Assembly (NCBI RefSeq): GCF_003095655.1
Contig: NZ_CP029151.1
Coordinates: 3,471,001-3,535,000 of the forward strand
Length of the DNA stretch: 64,000 nucleotides
Source: Dokdonia sp. Dokd-P16
GTDB taxonomy: Bacteria > Bacteroidota > Bacteroidia > Flavobacteriales > Flavobacteriaceae
Reading direction: 5' to 3'
Shown: in pieces, positions 56,401 to 63,878 of the stretch
Layout of the letters: each line of letters begins with the position of its first letter
How positions within the stretch are numbered: position 1 is the stretch's first letter
Notes under the pieces: generated by a model
Told to the model about the DNA's origin: nothing
The model's database searches: none
Seen by the model: only the letters and a program-made list of their open reading frames with translations
Translations under genes and position numbers: made by a program

Positions 56401-57127
56401 ATCGACGCTAACATCTTCTACCTCATTGGGAGGTTTCGTGATCCAGAAATACCTATTTGAAGTATCTGTAGACGGACACGTGTTTTATAAAGGATTTTCT
56501 TCATTTGGATTCTTCCCTAAAGAAGCCTTAGCGCAACAAGTAGGTCTCGATAAAGGAGAAGATGTTGCTCCTTGGTATGTGCAAAACAACTTGATCACCA
56601 AAGATTACTTCCAAATCAAGCTTGATTCTCTATATGCAAAAATGAAGTTGTATAAAGAAAATGATAAAACAAATACCTTCCGCTTGGCCGAAAATCAACT
56701 AGATCTATTAGATAGTGGTTTAGTAGTTAAAAATGGAGGAGAGTTTGGCAAAGGATATATCCATTGTTCTAAAGCAATACATACCTACGACTGGTTCTTT
56801 ACCTGTCATTTTTATTCTGATCCCGTGATGCCAGGATCTTTAGGCGTAGAAGCAATCTCACAAGCGATGCAATTATTTGCGTTACAACAAGATTTAGGTA
56901 AGGATTTTAAAAATCCGCGTTTTGTGCAAGTAGAGAACAACAAAACCGAATGGAAATACCGTGGTCAAATTAAAATTAATGTAGAGAATATGCATCTAGA
57001 AGTGCATTTTAAAACCATCGAAAAACGAGATGATACACTGGTATTAATTGCAAATGCCTATCTCTGGAATGAAGGTACAAGAATTTACCAGTTGACAGAT
57101 TTGGCACTAGGGATTCAAGAGGGATAG
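50423..57127 (+). CDS. pfaC: PUFA synthase PfaC fused with PfaB-like AT (KS-CLF-AT-DH-DH)
   Basis: A 2234-aa protein. Ketosynthase ~1-440: DAACASSLY with Cys195, ECHATGTPLGD, SVKSNMGH. Chain-length factor ~460-880: KS-like but the active-site region reads FTITNGDNGTTRA without Cys, while GSVKTNIGHTFAAAG is kept. Acyltransferase-like ~990-1330: FVYPGSATTYEGLGQ and MGYSMGECSS. Two FabA-like dehydratases follow: WYFPCHFRDDQVLAGS near 1730 and WFFTCHFYSDPVMPGS near 2120, each with catalytic His and Asp. Classical PfaC is KS-CLF-DH-DH and the AT is a separate PfaB; here the AT is inside the PfaC chain, as in some eukaryotic PUFA synthases. No separate pfaB exists in the locus. A palindrome copy and a partial one lie in the linker after the AT. 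Confidence 0.9.
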   Translation: MKEKIAIIGMSSLFPGSKTLQEFWNNLMDKKDLTGMATKNDFGADPELFYNKNKGVIDSCYSLRGGYIRDFKFNSKDFGSKDLSDLDQMYQWGLQVTKDALQHGGYWKNTEALDRCGVIFGNLSFPTKSSHKILAPVYTQTLEKGIKTLLKVDDFEMPATEFQIPENNPIEGDVSELVKNTIGLKGTNFDLDAACASSLYAIKMACDELLTGKSDMMLAGAVCSSDQLFIHMGFSIFHAYAAHDKKYSPLDKDSAGLVSSEGAGMILLKRLSDAESDGDNIIGVISGIGLSNDGAGKFLLSPNPKGQTLAYERAYNGTIKKEDTSYIECHATGTPLGDVTEINSLETFFSNNPEKVRLGSVKSNMGHMLTAAGMPSLMKVLLSMEHDMIPPGINMETAIQSENGWFSREQIIEEPLEWKAKDKQAAVNSFGFGGTNAHLVVESYQKKEIKKHQDISLKEMAITSMEVHFGDCDNLETFYQSIFNGKQHFSVMPSTRWKGFEKNEELLTTFGLDTKNPIKGNFIEDFDMDLMRYKIQPNEISTMEPQQALILKVADQAIQKSNLQKGENVAVLIAMNPELAIHHYLARWDSQWQLDKALNSAGITLEETQKETLLAECRNILYQIGNVQTPSQHTSFVGNIMSSRISALWDFNGPSFTITNGDNGTTRALEVAQNMLSLGEVDAVVVGAVDFSAGMEAVLLHNLVDTVNQNKQPSLSFNADDYGWLIGEGASAIVLKASNCIDEKDTVFAKIEAIGDIATTENIALQELVASGFDQENQLEQTQLLANNPTSKIALGSVKTNIGHTFAAAGLASIVKTALCVYHQFIPGIPNWQSAKNDAFKNSNYYFPSLSRPWVNETEQPRQALVNLSQHSRVKLSEFTQPKPHNIDNFLEKHLFVLKGNSPAELKEQLQQLNEDILTNDLAFVAQACFDKAATTKATYSIVLIASTTKTIAQDIVFIDKKLEQSFAENTDIKLPSGSFFSPNPSGTKGDLAFVYPGSATTYEGLGQDLFQFFPNLLSDFENRIPNLKDFFGLDYLFPKKQDSATPSPNIQGDAISMMSAGVLYSTLYTHILTTYFGVQPKAAMGYSMGECSSMWYSFGIWNPGEGTKVFRNSPIFKNKFSGNLELLAEEWNISSEEAKARWQSWILLETKEKVAAQISAFDKVSITFVNSEKELIVSGDKSQCEALIAVLNCPSVLVPFQNIIHNEFCKKEYDGLIEMHNFPLENKPEIDFYSSLTGEKIPMDSLKIAENSTKVCYKTVDFPAFAKKMSSNGFSTFVELGPNSTCTGWIKDTLDQNNHAACAIDKKGTSSIQSLYECLAQLISNGIDIDLSLLYPNNNQEPIKKRFTKKVTTGGTPVYDVLLSEEMKQQFATIKRKEKSASLETTKDASIRFRESVKPTTTHRVEKIASMIDTEQPKTATKIGENGLKLQDYNDPNHLKDKNIIFTKEDLIEFSEGKIGNVFGAEYNVIDQYKRRVMLPMDPYLLVSRVTGLDAKLGEYKPSTMQTEYDIPYNSGYATDTQIPWAVSVESGQCDLMLISYLGIDLENKGEYVYRLLDCTLTFLDDLPFEGQTLRYDISINSFVRNGGNLLFFFSYECFVEDRMVLKMTNGVAGFFTDEELSKGNGVVYTESEKKALAGVKKKKFIPFLTTKKTSFDIEDLRHLINGDAHKCFDDICYFPNGRNESIRLAPEKMLMLDRITKADVHGGAYGLGEIIAEKDLSPDDWYFPCHFRDDQVLAGSLQAEGGGNLLRFFMMMLGLQRLKKDARFQPIYGVQQKVRCRKEVTPNDKKLVYRLVIKDIGLLPDPYVIGDLEIIVDDVITVHFENLGLQLREKDNPKYLEEPKKITENVLLNENDIETFALGRLADCFGPEYAVYDNRSLSRQPNTDLQVVSRVIKIDGERFDFSKPTNIWTEYDVPQDAWYYKQNASMTMPYAVLMEIALQPCGLLGAYLGSTLQFPDKDLYFRNLDGDGEMFDLPAGTDFRGKVIANKSTLTSSTSLGGFVIQKYLFEVSVDGHVFYKGFSSFGFFPKEALAQQVGLDKGEDVAPWYVQNNLITKDYFQIKLDSLYAKMKLYKENDKTNTFRLAENQLDLLDSGLVVKNGGEFGKGYIHCSKAIHTYDWFFTCHFYSDPVMPGSLGVEAISQAMQLFALQQDLGKDFKNPRFVQVENNKTEWKYRGQIKINVENMHLEVHFKTIEKRDDTLVLIANAYLWNEGTRIYQLTDLALGIQEG
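54213..54227. repeat. Dispersed palindrome, partial copy in pfaC
   Basis: CCGCTTTCGCGAAAA, a half-decayed copy read as PAFAK. Confidence 0.5.
54597..54616. repeat. Dispersed palindrome, perfect 20-bp copy in pfaC
   Basis: TACGCTTTCGCGAAAGCGTA, read in frame as IRFRESVK, in the linker between the AT and DH regions. Confidence 0.9.
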
Positions 57128-57148
57128 GTAAGCGAACATCTCCTCCCA

Positions 57149-57180
57149 GCCTCCTCTTCAAAGAGGAGGAGCTAAAAAAA
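57149..57180 (+). terminator. Terminator after pfaC
   Basis: CCTCCTCTT and AAGAGGAGG form a 9-bp GC-rich stem around a CA loop at 57150-57169. The downstream tract is AGCTAAAAAAA, so it is a better T-run terminator on the minus strand than on the plus strand. Its activity in the pfa direction is uncertain. Confidence 0.5.
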
Positions 57181-57291
57181 TATAGAATTGATTTTTTGTT
57201 TTCCCCGGCCCTAGAGGGAGCAAAAATTAAGATGATGAATAAGCCACCCTTTAGGGCTGGGGAAGGCTTATTCGAAATCTAGTAGTTTGAG

Positions 57292-57311
57292 TACGCCTTC
57301 GCGAAAGCGTA
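57292..57311. repeat. Dispersed palindrome (one mismatch) in repeat array
   Basis: TACGCCTTCGCGAAAGCGTA, with T to C at one position; part of the first array unit. Confidence 0.8.
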
Positions 57312-57432
57312 AAAAATTAGAATATTGAACCGATTTTCGTTTCCCCTGCCCTGAAGGGAGCAAAAATCAAAGATGAAGAATAAGACAGCCTTTAGGGCTG
57401 GGGAAAGCTTATTCGAAATCTAGTAGTTTGAG

Positions 57433-57452
57433 TACGCTTTCGCGAAAGCGTA
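57433..57452. repeat. Dispersed palindrome, perfect copy in repeat array
   Basis: TACGCTTTCGCGAAAGCGTA within the second array unit, outside any gene. Confidence 0.9.
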
Positions 57453-57625
57453 AAAAATTAGAATATTGAACCGATTTTTATTTTCCCCGGCCCTAAAGGG
57501 AGCAAAAATCAAAGGTGAAGAATAAGCCACCCTTTAGGGTTGGAGAAGGCTTATTAGATGATTAATTTATAAAATAACACAGCTCTGTAAGATTTTCAAA
57601 TAAGTGCTGAAATAAAAAATAAGAA

Positions 57626-59209
57626 ATGATTGACTTAAAATGGATAGGATCTCCAAGAGAGATTTCATTTGACATCCAAGGAATGTCTGAAAAATTAAAA
57701 AATACTGCCACTCCTTGTTACATTGTTGAGGATTTATCTGGTCGTACAGGTGTAACAAATACGGGAACTATTCAGTCTGAAGGGAAAGGATTATTTTTAA
57801 AAGCCATCGTACCCGCATTTACTGCTGCCGATTTTGGAGACACTTCTTTTAAAGAAGATTACCAGTTAAAATACGCTTATAAAGGAGGCGCTATGGCAAA
57901 CGGTATTGCCTCTACAGATATGATAATCGCTTTAGGAAAGAACGAGATGATAGGTTCTTTTGGTGCTGCTGGGATGATTCCTGCTCGTGTTAAAGAAGCC
58001 ATTGCAACTATACAGACAGCTTTACCTACACAAGCTTATGCGTGTAACCTTATACACAGTCCTATTGAAAAGGCACTAGAGGAGGGCGCTGTAAATTTAT
58101 ATATAGAACATGGTGTAAAGGTGGTAGAAGCTTCGGCTTATATGAACTTATCTGAGCAAATTGTAAAATATAGAGCGGTAGGTTTGAGTCTTGACGCTCA
58201 AGGCGAAATTGTGATTGGCAATAAAGTAATAGGTAAGGTTTCTAGAAAAGAAGTCGCACAACGTTTTATGTCTCCTGCTCCGCTTCAATTTTTAGACAAA
58301 TTATTGGCTGCCGGAAGTATAACGCAAGAACAATATGAGCTTGCTCAGAAAGTACCTATGGCAGATGATATTACGGTAGAAGCAGACTCTGGTGGGCATA
58401 CAGATAATCGTCCTCTGGTCGTGTTGTTTCCTATCATTTTACAATTGCGAGATGAAATACAGGCAACCTACAACTACAAAAAGCAAATTAGAGTGGGCGC
58501 CGCCGGAGGAATAGGGACTCCAGCCTCTGCCCTAGCTGCTTTTTCTATGGGAGCTGCTTATGTAGTAACTGGATCCATTAATCAGGCCTGTGTAGAGTCT
58601 GGAACTTCTGATGTTGTGAAGGAATTACTTTCTAAAGTTGCCTCTACAGATGTTACGATGGCACCAGCCTCAGATATGTTTGAACTTGGTGTAGAATTAC
58701 AAGTGTTGAAACGTGGAACGCTCTTCGGTGCTAGAGCAAAGAAGTTATATGAAGTCTATACACGTTATGACGGGATTGATGATATTCCTGAAGAAGAACA
58801 ATTAAAACTAGAGACAAAAACTTTTAAAATGTCACTAGAACAAGTTTGGGATGGTTGTGTAACCTTCTTTGAAGAAAGAGATCCAGAACAAATAGAAAAA
58901 GCACAAGGAAATCCAAAACGTAAGATGGCCTTAATTTTCCGTTGGTATCTAGGCTTGTCTTCCAACTGGGCAAATGCAGGAACTCCAGATAGAGTGATGG
59001 ATTATCAAATATGGTGCGGCCCAGCGATGGGAGCCTTTAATGAGTGGACTAAAGACTCTTACTTAAGCGAAGCCAAAAATAGAAAAGTAGCAGATGTTGC
59101 TACTCATTTACTAGAAGGTGCAGCTTATCTACATAGAATCAATACCATTAGAGATCAAGGGGTAGATTTACCTCTTGAATTATTGCAGTTACCAATTAAT
59201 CATAGCTAA
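57626..59209 (+). CDS. pfaD: PUFA synthase enoyl reductase PfaD
   Basis: A 527-aa FMN-dependent enoyl reductase of the PfaD family, with a TIM-barrel nitronate monooxygenase-like fold. Glycine-rich flavin-binding segments are visible: IGSFGAAGMIPARVKEA near residue 112 and RVGAAGGIGTPASALAAFSMGAAYVVTGS near 291-320. The N-terminal TPCYIVEDLSGRTGVTNTG is typical of the family. PfaD reduces the enoyl intermediates during PUFA assembly. The repeat array separates it from pfaC by 500 bases, so it may have its own promoter; none was clear. A strong terminator follows. Confidence 0.92.
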   Translation: MIDLKWIGSPREISFDIQGMSEKLKNTATPCYIVEDLSGRTGVTNTGTIQSEGKGLFLKAIVPAFTAADFGDTSFKEDYQLKYAYKGGAMANGIASTDMIIALGKNEMIGSFGAAGMIPARVKEAIATIQTALPTQAYACNLIHSPIEKALEEGAVNLYIEHGVKVVEASAYMNLSEQIVKYRAVGLSLDAQGEIVIGNKVIGKVSRKEVAQRFMSPAPLQFLDKLLAAGSITQEQYELAQKVPMADDITVEADSGGHTDNRPLVVLFPIILQLRDEIQATYNYKKQIRVGAAGGIGTPASALAAFSMGAAYVVTGSINQACVESGTSDVVKELLSKVASTDVTMAPASDMFELGVELQVLKRGTLFGARAKKLYEVYTRYDGIDDIPEEEQLKLETKTFKMSLEQVWDGCVTFFEERDPEQIEKAQGNPKRKMALIFRWYLGLSSNWANAGTPDRVMDYQIWCGPAMGAFNEWTKDSYLSEAKNRKVADVATHLLEGAAYLHRINTIRDQGVDLPLELLQLPINHS

Positions 59210-59235
59210 TTATTTATAGCTTAGAAAGCTAATAG

Positions 59236-59278
59236 AATCTCCAAAACTTATATTATTGTTTTGGAGATTTAGTTTTTC
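59236..59278 (+). terminator. Rho-independent terminator after pfaD
   Basis: AATCTCCAAAAC and GTTTTGGAGATT form a perfect 12-bp stem around a 10-base loop, followed by TAGTTTTTC. It closes the PUFA locus. Confidence 0.88.
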
Positions 59279-59350
59279 TCATTAGCAATTTTGATAAGTT
59301 TCACTATGTTACTTTAATAGTTTTAACAGCCTTACTCTAAGGGTAATATT

Positions 59351-59358
59351 TATATTTG
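59351..59358 (+). promoter_or_regulatory. Candidate -7 element before the metal-uptake genes
   Basis: TATATTTG fits TAnnTTTG and lies 14 bases before the TTG start of the small CNGKC protein gene. No good -33 TTG is seen. If real, the leader is very short. Confidence 0.4.
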
Positions 59359-59371
59359 CCAAAAATTCCGC

Positions 59372-59743
59372 TTGCAGCGCTTAAGCACTATCATATTACT
59401 CATCTGCCTTCACATGCAACCATTGGTTAATATTTCCATATGGGGAGATTATTTACTTAATCAAGAGTATATAAAGGAGTTTTTATGCATCAACAAAGAA
59501 AAACCTAAGCTTAGTTGTAATGGTAAGTGTTATTTGATGCTCCAACTAGAGGATCAAAAATCTGAGCAAGAAAAGGAGTTTCCTCAATTTGTTCTCAGAA
59601 AATATGAATTTGTTTTTTTTAGCTTTCGCGAAAGCGTAAATCATCAAATTGAAATATCTGATAAACAAGATAACTTTTCTTCGCATAAGGACTTTTACCG
59701 TATGCAAAAATCTTGGGATATTTTTCATCCTCCACGTGTGTAA
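59372..59743 (+). CDS. Small CNGKC-motif protein upstream of TonB receptor
   Basis: A 123-aa protein. The TTG start gives a hydrophobic N-terminus (LSTIILLICLHMQPLV) as in related flavobacterial proteins; the ATG at 59414 would remove it. A conserved centre reads YIKEFLCINKEKPKLSCNGKCYLMLQL, with cysteines spaced like a metal-binding CxGxC. Proteins of this type often precede TonB-dependent receptors, here 90 bases downstream. Its function is not established; copper or iron handling is a guess. A palindrome copy is inside, read as FRESVN. Confidence 0.6.
   Translation: MQRLSTIILLICLHMQPLVNISIWGDYLLNQEYIKEFLCINKEKPKLSCNGKCYLMLQLEDQKSEQEKEFPQFVLRKYEFVFFSFRESVNHQIEISDKQDNFSSHKDFYRMQKSWDIFHPPRV
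59621..59638. repeat. Dispersed palindrome copy in CNGKC gene
   Basis: AGCTTTCGCGAAAGCGTA, 17 of 20 bases intact, read as SFRESV. Confidence 0.75.
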
Positions 59744-59833
59744 TTAATTATATAAAAATTGACGTGGTCTTATTTTATGAGACCCTAGACTTTTTATGCC
59801 TATTTGTATAGGCCAACAATTAATTACAATCTA

Positions 59834-62164
59834 ATGAATAAAGTATTTTTGGCAGCCCTTGGGCTTTGCCTCAGTGCGCAGCTGTGTCTTGCGCAAAGAA
59901 TAACAGGTACCATCACAAATGAAAGCGGTATTGAGCTACAAGACGTAAATATTATAGCTCTTACTACTAATCTTGGTACTACTACGGATAGTAGCGGAAA
60001 TTTTTCCCTAAACCTTAAATCAGGAACTCACAAATTATATATTACATACTTAGGATACGTCTCTAAAACGATACCGATAAACACTCAAAATGATGCACTA
60101 AATCTCACTATAAAACTTATAGAAGATCAATCAAAACTAGACGAGGTCATTGTATCTGCTAGCCGTGAACGCCAACTTAGATCTGAAGTTCCTGCAGCAA
60201 TTGGTATACTTAGCAGAGCCTCTATAGATGAAACTAAGGCAGTAGGAATAGATCAATTAGTAAATCAAATTCCTGGTGTTTACATGTCTACATCAAGAGC
60301 AGCTAGTAATGAGCAACACTTTATGGCTGTAAGAAGTCCTATATCTACTAGGGCGCTTTTTTTATATCTTGAAGATGGATTACAACTGCGTCCTACATCG
60401 GTTTTTAATCACAATGCTTTACTAGAGTTAAATGATCTAACTTATGATAGAGTTGAAGTTTTGAAAGGACCTGCCTCTAGTATATACGGTAGCGAGGCTA
60501 TAGGTGCAAGTTTCAACTTTATAACAAAATCTCCTACTCCTGAACTTTCTGGGACTCTGGGTTATCAAGTAAATGATATAGGCTTGAGTCGTTATGAAGT
60601 GGAGCTGTCTAACTACACAAATGACAAGTTTGGTTTTTATCTAGGAGCGCACTACGTGACACGTAATAATGGCCCTATTGAGCATAGTAATTATGAAAAA
60701 TTTGCTGTTACTTTCAAAACTGTTTATGACTTTTCAAATAGGTTAAAATGGACAAATGTATTGAGCTTAGTAGATTATAGATCAGATATGACAGGATCAC
60801 TTTCTGAGGCAGATTATACAGGAGGCAACTTTGAGAGTGATCAAACATTTACTGAAAGAGATGCGCTTGCTTTTAGATATAGAAGTACACTTGCTGCACA
60901 ATGGAATGAAAATAATAACACCACCTTTAATCTAGTGTTTAGAGATAACAAGATGGATCAAAACCCTTCTTATAGAATAAGACAGTTTAGAAATATGGGG
61001 CAATTAAATGGTGCTGGCTCTGGTGAGGTTAATACGAATACTTTCAATAGTTACATGGCTCTGGCACAACATAAAATTAATTTTGGTTTTAACAACTCGT
61101 CATTAATTGTAGGCGGAACTTTAGACTACTCACCACAAGATTACCAAGCCTTGAGCACATCTGTAAGTGTAAATCAAGATACAGGTCAAAACACTGATTT
61201 TACAATCAATGAAAATGACTTTATCTTAAACTATAATGCAGATATTTTAAACTATGCTGGTTTCTTTCAGTTTGAAACCAACATTCTAGAGAGGCTCAAA
61301 GCAACAGCCGCACTTCGATATGATAGATTTCAATATAATTATGATAATAACATAGTAGATGCCGAAATATCTACTTCAAAAGACACATATGATAACTGGG
61401 CTCCCAAAATAGGCTTAAATTATAATTTTGAAAACAATAACGGATTGTATCTCAATTACTCAAGAGGTTTTACTCCTCCACAGGTTTCTACATTATATCG
61501 CAATCGCAATGAGTTAAGAGATATTAAACCTAGTACTTATGATAATTATGAGATAGGAGGATATGTAAAAATTAATAGTGAGTGGAAATTGGATGGTGCA
61601 GTCTATTTACTAGAAGGTAAAAACACGCTTATTACTTTGAGAGATGATCAAGATATTTTCTTTAATACTAATGCTGGTAAAACAAGCTCATATGGTATTG
61701 AGTATGGGATTACATATACGCCGTCAGAAAAAATATCTTTTACGCATAGTGGGAGTTATGCAAAACATAAATATGTACGCTTTTTTGACAATGACATCGA
61801 TTACTCAGATACCGATAGAGAAACAGCTCCTAATTTACTTGGATCAACAAGAGCTACTTATAAACCCTTTGCAAACTTTGCCATAACATTAGAGCATGAA
61901 CTTGTGGGTAGTTATAATACAAGTTTTGAGAATCAAGTATTAGGTGATAATGACCAGTTAAGTACATCTACTTATGATGGGCATAATATTTTTAATGCTT
62001 TGATATCCTACAGGTACAAAAATTTTGAGGTATGGACTCAAGCACTCAACATTTTTGATGATTTATATGCGGCTAGAGCCTCCTTCAACCAGTTTAGCGG
62101 TGAGAACAGTTATACTATTGGAAACCCTAGAGCCTTTCACATAGGTGGTCGATTACATTTTTAA
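59834..62164 (+). CDS. TonB-dependent outer-membrane receptor
   Basis: A 776-aa receptor. ATG 59834 gives a signal peptide (FLAALGLCLSAQLCLAQ); the TTG at 59804 is not needed. Residues ~20-105 are a carboxypeptidase-like domain common in Bacteroidota receptors, then the TonB plug (~120-240, RVEVLKGPASSIYGSEAIGASFNFI) and the beta-barrel to the end, finishing in FHIGGRLHF with terminal aromatic Phe. The substrate is likely a metal chelate, since a PepSY membrane protein follows 54 bases later. The group is probably regulated by metal, though no Fur box was identified. Confidence 0.9.
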   Translation: MNKVFLAALGLCLSAQLCLAQRITGTITNESGIELQDVNIIALTTNLGTTTDSSGNFSLNLKSGTHKLYITYLGYVSKTIPINTQNDALNLTIKLIEDQSKLDEVIVSASRERQLRSEVPAAIGILSRASIDETKAVGIDQLVNQIPGVYMSTSRAASNEQHFMAVRSPISTRALFLYLEDGLQLRPTSVFNHNALLELNDLTYDRVEVLKGPASSIYGSEAIGASFNFITKSPTPELSGTLGYQVNDIGLSRYEVELSNYTNDKFGFYLGAHYVTRNNGPIEHSNYEKFAVTFKTVYDFSNRLKWTNVLSLVDYRSDMTGSLSEADYTGGNFESDQTFTERDALAFRYRSTLAAQWNENNNTTFNLVFRDNKMDQNPSYRIRQFRNMGQLNGAGSGEVNTNTFNSYMALAQHKINFGFNNSSLIVGGTLDYSPQDYQALSTSVSVNQDTGQNTDFTINENDFILNYNADILNYAGFFQFETNILERLKATAALRYDRFQYNYDNNIVDAEISTSKDTYDNWAPKIGLNYNFENNNGLYLNYSRGFTPPQVSTLYRNRNELRDIKPSTYDNYEIGGYVKINSEWKLDGAVYLLEGKNTLITLRDDQDIFFNTNAGKTSSYGIEYGITYTPSEKISFTHSGSYAKHKYVRFFDNDIDYSDTDRETAPNLLGSTRATYKPFANFAITLEHELVGSYNTSFENQVLGDNDQLSTSTYDGHNIFNALISYRYKNFEVWTQALNIFDDLYAARASFNQFSGENSYTIGNPRAFHIGGRLHF

Positions 62165-62218
62165 TAATCTATAAACTGTATCTGTCACTTTACACAAGTG
62201 GCAGATACATCAATATAT

Positions 62219-63451
62219 ATGAAAAATAAAAAAATAAATCAGTGGTTATGGAAATGGCACGTCATTGCAGGACTTATAGCCACTCCTTTTATAATACTCC
62301 TAGCCATTACTGGAGGTATTTACTTATTTAAGGATAAGTATGAAAAGCCACATAAGGAGCGTATTACTGTAGTTACTCCTAGTAATTATCGCTATAGTTA
62401 CGAAGAGCAACGCAAAACGGCAGATGCTATTTTAGGTAAACCACATAACGCTATGATAGTAACATCTAGTGACTCTCTAGCAACGGAATTTGTTTCTGGT
62501 AGATTTGGTCATAAAAAAAGTGTTTTTATAAACCCTTATACCAATACACAAACTGGAATGATTGCTGCTAGTGATGGATTGATGTACAAGGTGCGCAAAC
62601 TACACGGAGAGTTACTTATAGGAACTCCAGGCACACTTGCAATTGAGCTTATTGCAAGCTGGATGGTTGTTCTACTCATTACGGGTATTTTTATATGGTG
62701 GCCTACTCGGGGATTTAAATTACAAGGTTTTTTCATCCCAAGATGGAAGCAAGGAAAACAAGTATTATTGAGAGATATACATGCTATTGTAGCCTTTTGG
62801 ATCTCAGGACTTTTACTACTAGTATTGGCAGGTGCTTTTCCTTGGACAAATATTGTGGGGAAAAACTTCAAAACCATTCAAGAAATTACAGATACAGGAT
62901 TTCCTACCTCTTGGCATGGTATAGGTGTGGGTAAACCTTCTAGTGATAAAACAATAGCACTTGATCTTATGGTAGAAAAAGCTGCTACGCTTCCACTGGA
63001 GGGTACTATAACCCTTGATTTCCCTAAAGGTCCTGCAGGTGTTTACAGTGTGGGTAATACTTATTATCAAGAGTTAGAAAAACAGCAGAAATTTCATTTT
63101 AATCAATATACAGGTGAAGAGCTCCTAGCGCAGCAATGGAGTGATGTGGGTATTTTAATGCGCGGCCGTATGTGGGTTATGGCTTTTCATCAAGGTCAAT
63201 TTGGACCATGGAATTGGTATTTAATGCTCGGTGTAGCGCTTTTTCTAATCGCTTCAAGTATCGCAGCTATACTATCCTATTTTTCAAAAAAACCTAAAAA
63301 CAAATGGATTTTGCCTAAAACACCTAAAAATTTCAACCCTTCTAGATTTGTCATAGGACTTATAATTCTTTTAGGGATATTATTTCCTTTATTTGGACTT
63401 TCAGTCCTATTAATACTGATTTTACAAAAAATCAAAGTAATTAGAAATTAA
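62219..63451 (+). CDS. PepSY-associated membrane protein
   Basis: A 410-aa membrane protein. ATG 62219 is preferred over the upstream GTG at 62198, since WLWKWHVIAGLIATPFIILLAITGGIYLF, the first membrane helix, then lies near the start. Further helices lie near 140-160 (VVLLITGIFIWWP), 190-215, 340-360 and 375-405. The HVIAG, KLHGELL and RDIHAIVAFW histidines are typical of the family and may bind haem or metal. These proteins are thought to act in reductive iron release after TonB uptake. It lies directly after the receptor gene and ends before a strong terminator. Confidence 0.85.
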   Translation: MKNKKINQWLWKWHVIAGLIATPFIILLAITGGIYLFKDKYEKPHKERITVVTPSNYRYSYEEQRKTADAILGKPHNAMIVTSSDSLATEFVSGRFGHKKSVFINPYTNTQTGMIAASDGLMYKVRKLHGELLIGTPGTLAIELIASWMVVLLITGIFIWWPTRGFKLQGFFIPRWKQGKQVLLRDIHAIVAFWISGLLLLVLAGAFPWTNIVGKNFKTIQEITDTGFPTSWHGIGVGKPSSDKTIALDLMVEKAATLPLEGTITLDFPKGPAGVYSVGNTYYQELEKQQKFHFNQYTGEELLAQQWSDVGILMRGRMWVMAFHQGQFGPWNWYLMLGVALFLIASSIAAILSYFSKKPKNKWILPKTPKNFNPSRFVIGLIILLGILFPLFGLSVLLILILQKIKVIRN

Positions 63452-63485
63452 AATAAATATATCTTCACAAGATATACTAGTAATC

Positions 63486-63522
63486 AAAAGGCTCTTTAAA
63501 CATATGGTTTATAGAGCCTTTT
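63486..63522. terminator. Bidirectional terminator after the PepSY gene
   Basis: AAAAGGCTCT and AGAGCCTTTT form a 10-bp stem, extended by inner TAAAC/GTTTA pairing, with A and T runs on both sides. It ends the metal-uptake group. Confidence 0.85.
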
Positions 63523-63759
63523 ATATATACTTTGCTATAGTTTTTTCATATTACAAACTTGCTTGTAAAGCTATTGAGCAAATGTTTTATCATAAATATA
63601 TTATCACCTTTTATCATGTACATTTATAGGTGTGCCTTTTAACTCTAGTACACATAAAAGAAGAAAGAAGTCATAAAGAAAATAATTATAGATTAAATTT
63701 TTATAGTTTGTTACCATATAACATTGTCTTATTCATTAATAAGACTACTATTTTTTTAG

Positions 63760-63778
63760 TACGCTTTCGCGAAAGCGT
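63760..63778. repeat. Dispersed palindrome copy, intergenic
   Basis: TACGCTTTCGCGAAAGCGT, followed by G instead of A; outside any gene. Confidence 0.85.
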
Positions 63779-63846
63779 GACTACCACAAGTAGTACTGTT
63801 TCACATAATAACTTAGAACTATTCTTATAAATCTTCATGATGCAAA

Positions 63847-63878
63847 AAATCCTCACTGTCTCATGACAATGAGGATTT
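63847..63878. terminator. Hairpin, possible terminator
   Basis: AAATCCTCA and TGAGGATTT pair, with an inner GTC/GAC extension, flanked by A- and T-rich sequence. It may serve a gene that lies past the window or none. Confidence 0.5.

Larger units (their letters stand above)
57185..57565. repeat. MITE-like repeat array, about 2.6 copies of a ~141-bp unit
   Basis: Units start at about 57201, 57341 and 57483. Each has TTTCCCCGGCCCTAAAGGG, then AGCAAAAATC, a GAATAAGCC motif and CCCTTTAGGGCTGGGG, which pairs with the first block, followed by AGGCTTATT. The first two units also carry a copy of the dispersed palindrome and a GAATATTGAACCGATTTT tail. The third unit is cut after AGGCTTATT. Long inverted arms without an open frame suggest a non-autonomous mobile element or structured intergenic repeat. 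Confidence 0.75.

Noticed and set aside
57128-57565. CRISPR array suggested by spaced repeats
   Set aside because: Units are ~141 bp with internal inverted arms, not 24-40-bp repeats with unique spacers, and there are no cas genes.
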